From assembly GCA_910593695.2 (NCBI GenBank), contig OU343058.1, forward strand, positions 36,149,689-36,213,688: DNA of 64,000 nt, in the 5' to 3' direction. Made by a program: the position numbers and the translations under genes. The notes below the pieces were generated by a model, which did no database searches, was not told the DNA's origin, and saw only the letters and a program-made list of their open reading frames with translations. This document shows positions 10,124 through 21,401 of this stretch, piece after piece. Origin of the DNA: Ocypus olens (lineage: Eukaryota; Arthropoda; Insecta; Coleoptera; Staphylinidae). Each line of letters opens with the position of its first letter. Positions within the stretch are counted from its first letter, which is position 1.

Positions 10124-13005
10124 AATCTGTTACGGGTCAAAATTGCCCGTGGGTTATTTGTTGCAAAACAAATGCCGGAGGGCCTGATTTCGTAGGATCT
10201 CACGGGTGATTGCGAGATCAGGGGAGTAAAAGTTTGTATTGGTTGTCAATGCGAGGGTACTTCTTGATTGCTGATGGGGTAGTCGAGTAGAGAGGTTCGT
10301 GTTGCTTGCTAATACGAGGGAATCTTGTTTAGTGGATGTGTTCGTTCTTGTGTCATCGTGTCGATAGATTGTGGTTATGGGGTGGATCTCCCTGGAAATA
10401 TGTTTGTACCTGTGAGGGTAAATAATATTAGAATCGTCGATTTATTTGAATATTGTATGGGTGGCATAGTTTGAATTATTAAGTATTCTCTGGAATTGTA
10501 CTCACTTAGGTTATGTTTGTTTGGTTGCCGATAGTTAGGAAATTCTCTTGTTTGGTATGGTGTTGCCTCGAACGTGATTCCAGAAATTGGGTCATATCGT
10601 ATCATTCGTTGTAGGGGGTTACTGAGTTATCATTGCGTTACGACAGGATATCTGCTATAGTTTATTACAAATTAATAGTGTGATAATAATAAGAGGTCTA
10701 CTTATTTCTAGGTTATTGTGTTGCATATCTCAGTTTAGGTGTAATCGCTTACCATTATTGCTTGCATTAATCGTACACGAATGCATTTCACGACACACAA
10801 CATCACTACAACGTAGAAGTAAACTGGCAGGATATTTCTATCAATTCTGTACTGTTTATTTTCACTTGTTGCATGTTTGACAACTGTCAACTAACTTCAC
10901 CGAGCACCGTTATAGATGTGAAAGTTATGGCGTGGTGGCGCAGTAGTAGTTTACTGATTTGCAGCATAACGACAAGAATACTCTTTTTATTACAGTAATT
11001 GGGGTTTGGCATGTATTAAGAGGAGGTACTAGTAACATGAAAAGGTCGAGAATTATGTTTGAATGGAAACTAACTCTAATATTCGTGTAGAGGTAGCGCA
11101 CTCTGTCGGTTGAGTACCGAGTGAGGTACGCTCTTTGGGTTGTAGACTCTCTTTGGGTTGTAGAGAAAATGAATTTTCGGGAATGGGATGTTTACTTTAA
11201 TTGGAGTATCGTTCGTTATTGTTTCTTTTGCGGAAGTGACGAAATGATAATTGGTGGGGTAGATGTGCATGGGACACGCCCGAACATCCTCTTAGGCTTT
11301 CTTTTTCGTTGTGACCGTGGAAGCGAACACATCGTATTTGCACCCGATGATAATTGTCTGAATTACTGTGAGCACATGTTGTGTTTCCTCGTGCTGAGGG
11401 ATTAAGTTATTCAGATATTAGTACGTTTGAGTTGTTGTTGGATTTGATTTGGAAGCAAACGTAATCGTCATTAGACGAATTTAATTCTAACGTGCAAAAC
11501 GATTACCATTGGACCGACCACGATCTTAGGTGAGTGTGAAAATTCGTTGCATATCTCTATTTTTTTTTGTTGCATCGTCAGAGCGTTTAACTTTCCTTTG
11601 TTTTAAATATGAGCGTAGTACTATAAAAGGAATTCTTTTTAGGTCCTTTTCGTACCACCATTTCGTACCATCCATTATTACGTACCATTATTACGTACCA
11701 TCCATTATTACGTACCTTCATTACGTACCGTATATTCGGTACGCTTCACTACATTATGGTGATCGTAACATTCGGCTGTTCATTGGTTCGACCGTCTGTT
11801 CCCCGTATTTTGCTGTCCTTTTGGATTCCGTTTTGGATTGCTGATCGTTGTGGTGCTACTGGATCTTCGCTGAGATGTTAATGCTTCAACGTTACGTGCT
11901 AGTTGCTGTCCTAAGGAGGAAATTTACGTGGGAGTCCTGAGAGATACTTTACCGAAGTTTGATGTAGTACTGGTATGACACTGACGGGATTGTTCGGAAG
12001 ATAACTAAGGTTTGATAGCTTTAACGACTTATACTTGAGAACTGTCTGAGGCAGTAATTGTTATAAAGAATTCAACGTAAAATGATAATGACTCGTAGTA
12101 GATTTCAGTAACGAATCGTAGAACGTGGGGACATTGAATTAATTGTTGTTGTATTTGTTGACTTAACACGGGGAGGGTATTCATGGGGTTTTAAAATATT
12201 GTTTATTCATGGGACTGTACAACGTCTATTATCTGGTTATTATATATAAATGAGTTTCTTGTATCATTCGAATTGATAGTAAGATGTAGCGGATGTTCAT
12301 ACTTATTCCTTTCCATTGACAGAAAGCGAGCAACGCTTTAGCCAGTAAATTGAATATGAGTCAGTTAATTACGAGCGCTTCAAGGTGGTAGAACGTGGCT
12401 CTCGATTCTGTTAACTGAAAGGTATTTTAGGTTAAGTTCGCCTTTAAATTAATATATGGTTATAAATGTAATGGGATGACGTCATGGCCAAATAACCGAT
12501 GACCTCGAACGCAGAAATGAGGCATTACTTTAGTATAATTGTTTCGGGTATAATATATGGTTAATATGTTGATCAGGTGAAACTTAGCGAGAATACAATT
12601 GCTAACCAGGTATAACCCGTTGTATAAGGGAATTAATTGACCCTTCGGATACTAATCGCAGATGATAATAATTTTTTTTGTTTTCCCTTTGGTTCAATAA
12701 AATTCAGTTTGTAATTTTTAATCAAAACTATTTTTTATTCTCGTTGAGATATCATTTCCTAGTTAATATTCAAAGGTTGTAATCCAAGGTTCATGATTGC
12801 CGTCACTAATGACTGTTATCTGAAATTCAAATCATGTGGCGCCCTTTTAACTATCAGTTCTTTTGAACCCCCCCTACTCTGCTGACTGTAGCTAGGCCAG
12901 ATAACAGGGGAAGTTAGTGACATTGGATTGCAAAATTTTGGTAAGGGGGAGTTGATGGGTACTTGGCGCCGAGCAACTTTTGCGACCAGAAGTTGAGGTC
13001 ACAAA
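10124..13005 (+). repeat. Gypsy-1 3' LTR
   Basis: This copy matches 106-2987 at constant offset. The only difference I found is one base in the segment corresponding to 404. Confidence 0.92.
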
Positions 13006-14016
13006 GTGTAGGTCTACCTGGCCGTTGTTTGACACCATCGTTAGCACAGAGTACAGAGGCTACTTGTGCTCGAAAATTCGGTAAAGCAGGTGACTCGTTG
13101 TGATTGCGTTTGTAAAGGAGGTAAGCATTTACCATTGCCATATCCACTAAAACAGGCGTAATGTCTATTTGCGAGTCTTCAGGCGAATGGGATACCTTCC
13201 AATTAATCCATCCATTAGATCCACGCCTCCCATATGATAATTGTATTCCTTTATAATGTTAGGATTTCCTTGTAAGTTTTTGTAACTCTGTCAAATCTTG
13301 TAGCGGCATTCAGCGGCTGCTCATCATGCAAACTGCTTTTGAACGGTAGAACTCCAACATATGTAGATGTCAAGCGCACTTTTTTGTTATCCTTCCACAA
13401 AACACTTGTCAAATCTACACCATTTGCATTTCCACTATATTCAACGGAAAACCCCTTTTGTGCTTTGACTAGCTCTTTATCTTTGTCACTGGGCTTACAA
13501 TTCGCAATCCGACCGCTCCTTATTGTGCCCAATTTATAAATTCCTCTACTTCTGAGATACACAAGCAATGGCAGTGTCGTATAAAAATGATCAAAGTAGA
13601 CAATATGATTTACGAAATCTGGAATTGTTTGAGACAAACGAACAACAACATTAGCTGCAGCTCCTACAGGACGGCAAATTTAAGTTGGGCAGACGCGCAG
13701 AGAGCAAACGAAAGCTCTCTCTCTACAGCCGGCACATATTTTTCGCGTGCGCTATTCATTTACAACTCTATCGGGCGCTCTCCACATAATTAATGCACTG
13801 TCACTTTTGAAACTGAATGTACCAGGCGCGCGAACTCTTCACAAAATCTATCGAGAGCGCCCTTCGAAGGTTCCGCAATTTTGCCACTGCGCAACGGCAA
13901 GTTACGTTTGCCGCCCTGTACATCAGGCATATTCTGTATTCGAAGCTATAGGAGTATCCTCTACTATCGCAGAGAACAAAACGCTTGAACCCCCATTTAT
14001 GGGGTTTGGCAGGACC
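13006..14016 (-). pseudogene. piggyBac-like transposase remnant, copy A
   Basis: Minus-strand peptides match the catalytic core and C-terminal half of piggyBac transposases: KPHKWGFKRFVLCDSRG, then SQTIPDFVNHIVYFDHFYTT, GTIRSGRI, VDMAMVNAYLLYKRNH and a terminal GRP-type motif. The second copy of the same family at 46499-47447 allows comparison. Relative to it, copy A has a 252-bp MITE insertion (13667-13918), a deletion of about 31 bp just right of it, and an abrupt break at about 14016. Gypsy-1 splits it from its C-terminal end at 1-105. Clearly non-functional. Confidence 0.8.
13667..13918. mobile_element. Short MITE (252 bp) with TA target duplication
   Basis: The ends CAGGACGGCAAA and TTTGCCGCCCTG are inverted repeats with one mismatch. 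The element lies between TA (13665-13666) and TA (13919-13920). The uninterrupted copy at 46670 reads CTCCTACATCAG, as expected for an empty site with a single TA. It has no coding capacity. The TA duplication fits the Tc1/mariner or a related superfamily. Confidence 0.8.
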
Positions 14017-14477
14017 GTAAGAATTTGTCTCCAAACTCTCCGGCAGCCCATCCCAAAGAACCCCAGGGTGCTAATCACCACTTACCCATATCGAATTTCA
14101 AGCATAACCAAAACGGGAAATTTATGAATGAAGGATGGGGTGAGGTCTGACGCGACTACCTGCCACACCATTACATATTATGGCAACGGAAGTATAAAAA
14201 AGTGAGAAATAATTTATTTATTTATTTACAAATGAATAAAAATATAAGTAAAAAATATGAATATATCCATTTTCTTAAAAGGGCCGCCATATATTTACAT
14301 CTGAAAATTAAAATAAAATATTAATTAGACTACATTCAATTGTGAAACATTAATTAATGCTAATGTTATATTTATAATACTAACTTATCGGACGTTCGGC
14401 GGGATTATCTTGTTGATTACCCTCGGCAACTGCAATTTTTTTTTTATTAATAAAAATATTACTACTAATGTTTTAAC
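14017..14477. other. AT-rich sequence, nothing recognised
   Basis: No coding frame with recognisable motifs and no clear repeat ends. It separates the piggyBac remnant from the MULE remnant and may contain the last, poorly defined exon of the latter. Confidence 0.4.
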
Positions 14478-15443
14478 TTACTCATACAACCTCACCGGGA
14501 TTGTCCTCATCATCTGAAAATAATAAAATTAAATGAAATATATTTACTTAGATATATTTCAAGAAATATTACCACTGTTGTTGTAATCAAATCCAAAGGA
14601 ATGTTTTCGTCTACAACAAGGAATTGTATTTAATTTATGTTCAAATTTGAAAGTAATTAATATGAATGAATTTATTTACCTTCTGGGACAAATTCATCTA
14701 CGACACCTCTAATAAAATGTCCCGCCCTTGCCAAAAATGTGGCAACATCTCTGTTTATCAGAAATTGTTCCTGTTGTTCGGCTGATGAATAAATTTATAC
14801 AATCAAAAATTATTACGTAACACTCTCTAGATGCTTCCTTACCTATACGTGCATTTAACTGAATGTATTTTTGTTTGGGCTGGTATGGGGCCTCAATCTG
14901 ATTTAAGATTCTTCTTAATCTTATTGCGGAGGAATTTTGCTTTTTCAAATGATTTGCAAAGTGCCAAAAATTTGGATGCTTTGAAAGGGCCGTGTTTAAT
15001 CTCTTGTGGAAGCTCTTCACCGCATTATTAGTACGGTGGGGAGCTCCAACAAGCGATATCTCTGCATTATTCAATTGCCGTCTCCAATATTGGCAAAATC
15101 GCGGTGCTCTGTCAGGTGCCGCTGCCAGGTGCCGCTGCTGCAATATTTGCGCTTAATAATGCAACGGCCTCCTCCAAAGCATCCAATGGCAACAATGGCA
15201 AAACCATGAATTGCCTGACAATCCCCCGCAACATTTCGTTTGTAAATAAATTAAGTTCCCTGCCTAGAAAAGAGTGAAATAGATTTAATAACTAAAGCTA
15301 TACATCAAAATACATACTTTTAAACAATACTGCCCTCGCGTAATGAAACCAACAACTCAACAATCTTGCTTCAGGGAAGGTTTGTCTTGCCGCAATTCGG
15401 ATGCTCGCCTCAAAATCCGCCATTATCGTTCCCACTCTGATAT
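14478..15443 (-). pseudogene. MULE-type transposase remnant with introns
   Basis: Minus-strand exons match Mutator-like (MULE) transposase-domain proteins. 15443-15318 has MADFEASIRIAARQTFPEAR and FHYARAV, the conserved third-acidic/CxxH-like region. 15263-14843 has MVLPLLPLDALEEAV, FCQYWRRQ and the signature RTNNAVKSFHKRLN. 14781-14680, 14610-14573 and 14513 onward follow. Introns of 54 bp (15317-15264) and 61 bp (14842-14782) have GT-AG ends and keep the frame. A 13-bp tandem duplication (15110-15122 and 15123-15135) breaks the second exon, and removing one unit would restore the frame. The N-terminal half of the family is missing. It could be a transposon or a decayed domesticated gene; the last exon boundary is uncertain. 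Confidence 0.7.
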
Positions 15444-16431
15444 CTATAATAATAACAAGATTCAATTTCTATACCCTGTGCGAGATATAGGAAGAGCTAT
15501 GGAATGCGCGTGGAATGTGCCGATGGTCGTTACCAGTGGCGCAGCATAAATTCAGTAATATTATCGTTTTAATTATTAATAAAATCTCTTTAAGTATTTT
15601 TTTGAATATCACAATATATAATTAAACTTAAAACATATTTAAATATGTTTATCGTTTAAATTATTTGTAAATAATGGGCATAAACGACAAACTTTATAAT
15701 TCCCGTTTCGAAAGACGTCTACGTTCATGGAAAAGCGGAGCGATAACTTTTGGTTGAGTGGTACAGCGGTCGGACCATGTGTTCAGCGAGATATGAACGA
15801 ACTATCACAAAAAATATATTGGTCCACAGCTTATACCCTCGAACACACGGTAAACAGAGCGGCCCATTGAAAATAACATGCCAAAAAAAAAATTATTTTC
15901 TATTTCATCGCTGCGCTCACCATTTTAAACTCGCATACTATTTACATTCTTTAAATTCCATAGCTCTCTGTATATAACCAACAGACTTTAATAAGTTGAA
16001 TATTCTGTGATCTTACTTGGTATATTTTGTCTTAAGTAATTAAAAATCGATACATAAGTTTCCGTTCTTTTTCCTTTCATAATTGCATATAATATTGGAT
16101 ACGCCTGTAGAAGAACATATTAATTACTAAATGCACTATATAATTATTAATTAATATATAACATACACTTTTTTCGTGGATAATGTGGATCGAAAAAAAA
16201 TGCGTCGCTCCCTCTATCCGTGGGACTATTTTAAAAGTAGCTTCCACTGCGACATCACTATTATTAAAATTAAAATTGGTAAGAATGGTTATTATTTGCG
16301 ATGAGAGCCATACCATTACATTCCTGTTGAGATATGTTCTCATGAAATTAGCGCCTCTTGCGTCTCGTGCAATGTGTGAATATCTGAAATGTAAATATTA
16401 ATAACATCTTTAGTGTAAAAGACTAATAATA
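15444..16431. other. AT-rich sequence, nothing recognised
   Basis: No supported gene or repeat. It may hold the lost 5' half of the MULE gene, but I see no matching peptide. Confidence 0.4.
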
Positions 16432-16453
16432 TACAGGGTCTCCCATTAGTGCG
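16432..16453 (+). repeat. Possible isolated mariner-type terminal repeat
   Basis: TACAGGGTCTCCCATTAGTG after TA resembles the ends of Tc1/mariner-type elements in insects (TACAGGGTGTCCCA type). I found no matching inverted end, so this is a lone end or chance similarity. Confidence 0.3.
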
Positions 16454-16983
16454 TTCTCGGAAAATATCGCAGCCATTTTTAAAGATCTGGTCATTCCATG
16501 CTATTTCAACAAAAGGTTGTGCTGGACCATTTTAATTTTTTTTTATATTTTGGACAGATATTCATACATGTTTCTAGAGTTCAAAACTAATTTTAGAAAA
16601 AAAAATTCTTGCCTTGTGGCAGAAATGTCCCTAGATGGAGCATAAAACATGTACATTTTTATGATTACAAGTATTTCCGCAAAGTGGTATAAGTTTTTTT
16701 CTAATTGAGCAAATTTATAAATTTAAAAATCTCTTAACTCAGATTAAAGTGCTGATTATTTTAATTCAGTTTTCTTTTATTATTTGATATGTTTTTTTTT
16801 CAAATTTAACGGCCGTCAAAGTTTACCATTGAGATTTGCATTTTTTCATTTTTGACCCTGTTCGACTGGGAAGGAAGCAATACACTCAAACCAAATTTAA
16901 TTTGAAAATACAACATTAACAATAGATAAATTAGAAACAACCTTACTTGTTGCAGAAAGCATTAAATAAATTCAATATAACGA

Positions 16984-17054
16984 ATCTTAAACCAATGTTA
17001 GTACTAGTAATAACGCAAATTTCTTTCGGATATTGAATGATACAAAAGAAATTT
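16984..17054. repeat. Repeat flanking the ribozyme region, left copy with inverted tail
   Basis: The stretch ATCTTAAACCAATGTTA followed by ACTAGTAATAACGCAAATTT recurs in direct orientation at 17362. It is followed here by CGGATATTGAATGATACAAA, the reverse complement of the tail of the right copy (17403-17430). Confidence 0.7.
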
Positions 17055-17211
17055 ATTTCTTCACATCTGTACTTTCACTAATCACCTAAATTCAGGTATA
17101 AAATCAGTCCAACCCTTCTATAATCTCCTCATTTGTTTACGACTCCTTCACAGTCACGGTCACCTTCACGTAAGTGTATTTTATTCTTTAACATTCAATT
17201 TAAATGCGAAG

Positions 17212-17250
17212 CTGCACTGATGAGAGATAAATCTCGAAACGCGTCTGCAG
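17212..17250 (+). ncRNA. Hammerhead ribozyme motif (type I, minimal helix III)
   Basis: All conserved core elements are in order. Helix I is CTGCA (17212-17216) pairing with TGCAG (17246-17250). The core CTGATGA is at 17217-17223. Helix II is GAGA-TAAA-TCTC (17224-17235). The core GAAA is at 17236-17239, followed by a two-pair helix III and the GTC cleavage triplet ending at 17245. Short-helix-III hammerheads are established in Penelope-like elements and in some insect satellite or retrozyme-like repeats; such monomers often self-cleave poorly alone. No Penelope protein is visible nearby. Predicted cleavage is after C17245. Confidence 0.75.
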
Positions 17251-17361
17251 ATGGCTATTTACTCAATTTTTACATATTTTAGGGTTCAGTTTTATAATTT
17301 AAAGTTTTCAAATTCAATTTAGTTTTATTTTTCAAGTTAGTCCTGTGGGTAGAAATAGGGG

Positions 17362-17430
17362 ATCTTAAACCAATGTTATTTCACTAGTACTAGTAATAAC
17401 GCAAATTTCTTTTGTATCATTCAATATCCG
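17362..17430. repeat. Repeat flanking the ribozyme region, right copy
   Basis: Direct copy of the 16984 repeat, with a short extra TTTCACTA, continuing into TGTATCATTCAATATCCG, which is present in inverted orientation at 17027-17054. Together the two copies bracket the hammerhead motif. Confidence 0.7.
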
Positions 17431-18362
17431 GCGTGGCACTAGCCAGGGAAGTAGTTGTTTCAATAAGTTATTTGTTTATAGTCTTAGTAAGAGTTAATTT
17501 TGCTTGCAGAGTTACGAACAGGTTGAATATTTATATATTCAGGCTATATTTCGTTTTCTGAATTTACTAGTTTTTTTGTTTATTTTGGAAAATAATGATT
17601 TTTGTTTCTCTCTTTAAATATTAAAAATATTAAAAAAAATATATATAAAAAAAGTCGAATTACTTGAGTTCCATTTGTTGCATATGCTATACTTTATAGG
17701 TAGACGGAGGTACTTATTATTGACAAATATGAAACCACAATTTTTAATGCATCCCGTATATATGGGATGCATTAAAATTAATATTAACATTAAAAATTGG
17801 GCGCTTTTGTTCAACTATAACCCTTTTCCCACCCCCGTTAGGGGTTGGTATAGTGGTGAAGGATTGCGTGTAGGATTGATGCGAATATTTTCTGAATAAT
17901 AATAAAAAAAATTAAGCAAAATTGGACTCGTGGAATGAATTTTTAAACGATAATTCTTCTACCCTCTGGTAAGGGGCGGGGGTTGGGGTTTTGAGTTTTT
18001 TATAAACAGTTTTCGGTCGAGAATCCAAAACTGCAAAAAAATGGGGGGTCGCATTTAAGTTTACGAAGTTACCCCACCCCCATCACCCTCTGGGGGTGGG
18101 GGTGGTTTCTAAGTACCACGGTTAAATACCTCCCAATAAATAAAAAACACGTGCTTTGTAACTTTGCAATCTGTCGCTTAGTTTTCGAGATATTCAACCG
18201 TTCCGGAACTTTTGGGACAACCGGTATATTTATTGTTCGCTCGGGCGCACACAGGTCGAAATGCTGAATCTTGCTGAACATTTCGCTATAAAGCGTCTTA
18301 GTCTAATTAAAATTGTTCGTAGTCAAAGAAAATAGTTTATTATAAATATATGTTATTCAATA
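17431..18362. repeat. AT-rich repeat remnants with a perfect hairpin
   Basis: At 17741-17776 the arms TTTTAATGCATCCC and GGGATGCATTAAAA surround GTATATAT, a perfect 14-bp inverted repeat. Further on, low-complexity CCCCACCCCC/GGGGGTGGGG tracts (about 17820-18115) and an end-like ACTTTTGGGACAACCGGTAT (about 18208) suggest old transposon debris. No gene is recognised. Confidence 0.5.
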
Positions 18363-18366
18363 TTAA

Positions 18367-21186
18367 CCCTTAGCGGCCACACCTCCCCCAGGCCACGTCG
18401 CGGCCACACGGGGTGACGAGTCACCCCAGTGCAAAAAATTGAAATATAAACTTCAGAGGCAAGTTTGAAGGTTCTAATAGATAATTTTACGTTCTTTCAT
18501 GAGTTTTTGAACGTTTCTAATTGGTTTTTCTTTTAATTAATGAACAGTCTCTTTAAAAACAGTCAAATTCCTAGAAAAATGATGAAAATGCCTCTTTTGA
18601 TAAAAAAATTGATAACCCGTAAAGTTTTGAATATTAAGGTCTAAAAATTGAGAATTATATGATTCATACATGCTACTAAAATACCCAATAGATGCATTAT
18701 CCCAATATTCAAAAAAACATATTTATTTTGCAAAATTACTGAAGGAAAAATTAAAAAAAATCAAACATATTTTTTCTTTTTTTTTCGTTTTATTAGATAT
18801 AAATGTAATATTTGTGGAAGAAAATGTTGAAAATATATTATTACAATGATATTAAAATGATGGAAAAAAATATTTTTTCATATTCTTGTGTATTATGTAT
18901 ATTTGCGTGTTTATTGGTCAGTGCATGTTCCGCACAATGGCAAACGATGTTCTTCGCAAACGGGTCTTTTACAAGAGGAGCAGCCAATTTTAGATTTTCT
19001 GTCCTTCTTTCGGTCACAGTTTACACATCTTCGAGCAGAATCGAATGTGACCCTTTCCAAACTCGCATCTCTCTCGCTATCCATCTTGAGTATGCTCCTG
19101 ATAACCATCCGTAACTCACTCCGAAGAAACGGTCCGGTCAAACGGTGGTGTAGCATCGGAGTAGTTAGATGGAAAATTAATTTTTTTAGAGTGGTTATAG
19201 CAGATGTTGATTGCACTTCTCCATCATTTGTTATTCTACACATTACTCTAGAATTGACTGCTGCTTGGTCCAGCATGCCGTAGAAAATTCTCATTGGCCA
19301 TCTGTTAGTTCTTCGAGCCACTGAATAAGAATGACACAGTTGGTCGAATGTATCGGTGCCTCCTTTTGTATCGTTATAATGCAGAATGATGTTTGGTTTT
19401 CCATTAGTGATTTCCTTGGTATGGAGATAGGTTGAGGTCACCAGCACAACTTTGTTCTTCTTCGGTGTATGAGAGAGTAGCGTAATTTCTTTCGTGTGAC
19501 AAAATTTGGTATCTGGAGAATTTTTTGACGCTATTTTCATCTCCAGTGGGATCTCCCGTTTATTTTTTTTATGGTCCCAGTCATTGTCATGTTGAAAGGT
19601 GGACTCAACATTCTGGTGAGTAAAGGGATTGTGGTGAACCAATTATCGCACGTGACTGTGCGATTCGTGCCATGAATGGGAGCCGTCACAGCTTGAAAAA
19701 AATATTCTCCACTAGGCAGTCGCTCAGGATTATCTATGGTGCTATCTTTACCCAAATATGGAATGGCGAAAATCAGGTACGCAGTCGAAGCGTCATTCAA
19801 GGTCAAGAGCTTTAACCCATACTTATCCAGCTTTGACTTTATATACATTCGAAATAAACATCGCCCTCTAAAACCAAGTAACTGTTCGTCGACGGTACAT
19901 TTATCACTCGCATTATAATATTTTGTACAATTGTTGATGAAGATAGTCCAAACCTTGCGGACTGGTGAAAATCTGTCTTCTAAATCTCGCTCTCCTCTTA
20001 CATCAAAACGCAGACAAGATTGTAAGAACTCGAACCTCATTCTGGGAAAAACAGCTCTGTAAAAATTCATCCCGTTTGCTTTGTCCCAGAGCTCATTATT
20101 GTCAACTTTAGATGACTTCCACAAGCCAGCATAATACAATAGACCGATTAAAGCTCTGATTTCAAGAGGATCAGTGTGATGATGGTATGTCTGGATCCGA
20201 TCTTCAACGACAAGGGTTCCACAAACCTCCTCGATTTGAGTGTTTGTGCTGGCAACAATTGTATCAATTATTTCCTCATTGAACAAGAGATTCCAGAAGC
20301 TCTCCAGTGTAGTTTTATTCGCAGCATCATTTGCTAAACTTGCTTCATATGAATTTTGATCGCTGTTTACACGATCAGATCTCTGTTGGGCAGATCTTGT
20401 TTCCCAAGCAAAAAAAAAATTTCCATACATTTTTTATGTAGGACGACCCCGTGGCCGAGATGTTGAAGCGGCTGGATCATTGACGGCCTTACGCTTGCGT
20501 GATGTTAACGGTCTCTCATTTTGTACTGCGTTTTGCAGATCTTCTTCATCCAAATCATCGTCCTGGTAATCAGAGTCCGACGAGACATTTTGTTCTGACT
20601 CCGAGCCTGACCGTTCTTCGCAATCAGATTGATTTTCAACAACTTCGTCGATCAGTTCTTCATCCAACAATTTTCCGCGTCTGCTCTTCGTTCGAAAATT
20701 ATACATCTGTAAAAAAATTCATAGAATAGAAAAAAATCTATTATTATTATTTGAAAGACTCTTAGTTATGACATATTCATCTTTTTTTAAGTATACTATA
20801 TTTTTTTCTGTCCAAACCAAATGAATTCACGAAAAAAAACAAATTTTCATGGCGATTATTTTTTATAATTTTTTTTTCAATATAAAATGAAAAACTTACC
20901 TTTTTTTAATTAATTGATAACACAAACGATGCACTTTAAGAAAAAAAATATCCGTTCTCAACAACGGTTGCGTACACACTGGGGTGACTCGTCACCCCAC
21001 GCGAACTCAACAAACGCTCATAACGCCACCTTACGTTTTTTAGATGACTTATATGTGAGAATCACTTCCATTAAGATCCTACTATGAAAGTTTAATGATA
21101 TTTTTATTCATTTCAAATGTTTACGATCTGAAATTCCGGTTTTCCGGAGCCTGGGGTGACTAGTCACCCCGTGTGGCCGCTAAGGG
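18367..21186 (-). mobile_element. piggyBac-2: complete piggyBac element (2820 bp)
   Basis: TTAA target duplications lie at 18363-18366 and 21187-21190. Both ends begin CCCTTAGCGGCCACAC. Near both ends, and again at about 20980, sits the palindrome GGGGTGACnAGTCACCCC or a close variant. The left end has an extra ~27 bp copy of the GCGGCCACAC segment compared with the right. The element carries one minus-strand transposase gene, broken by one in-frame stop and one frameshift. Confidence 0.93.
18911..20706 (-). pseudogene. piggyBac-2 transposase (in-frame stop plus frameshift)
   Basis: This is a cut-and-paste DNA transposase of the DDD type. The N-terminus (20706-20437) is acidic, followed by a GRP motif. 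A TAA at 20434-20436 interrupts the frame, which then continues in the same frame (20430 onward). Catalytic aspartates are visible in TVDEQLLGFRGRC, VTCDNWFTTIP and NDTKGGTDTFDQL. The C-terminus has a cysteine-rich finger (CVNCDRKKDRK...CSSCKRPVCEEH...CGTC). A shift of one base occurs within the 8-T run at 19563-19570, between TMTGTIKK and NKREIPLEM. Apart from these two lesions, length (about 600 aa) and motifs are normal. The homopolymer lesion could be a sequencing error; the stop is less easily explained that way. Confidence 0.9.
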
Positions 21187-21190
21187 TTAA

Positions 21191-21401
21191 ATAATTCTTC
21201 CCTTCTACCCTCCAGCATCCCCCATTTAATTTTTACTCTAGCCGAAAAATGGTTTAAACAAATCTAGAAGATAATTTCACTATTAGCATTTTTGTTATAC
21301 AATTTATATCTAAAAATAGTAAATATAAACATTTGGAAAAAATTGGAAACTTCAAATTTTAGAAAACAAAAATTATATTACATCATGTTTTTATTTAATT
21401 A
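21191..21401. other. Short flank between piggyBac-2 and Gypsy-2
   Basis: AT-rich, no features recognised. It is continuous with the sequence left of 18363 if piggyBac-2 is removed. The last four bases (ATTA, 21398-21401) are the Gypsy-2 target duplication. Confidence 0.6.

Larger units (their letters stand above)
106..13005 (+). mobile_element. Gypsy-1: full-length Ty3/Gypsy LTR retrotransposon with very long LTRs
   Basis: Two copies of a 2882-bp sequence (106-2987 and 10124-13005, constant offset 10018) flank gag and pol in the order LTR, primer-binding site, gag, pol, polypurine tract, LTR. I found one substitution between the LTRs (G at 404, A at the matching position in the 3' copy) and no indel, so the insertion is recent. 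Gag and pol are both open. Likely target duplication is AAGC (102-105) against AAGT (13004-13007), three of four bases, because the exact LTR ends are ambiguous by 2-4 bases. The element interrupts a minus-strand piggyBac-like transposase. About 1.6 kb between pol and the 3' LTR has no recognisable envelope gene. Confidence 0.93.
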
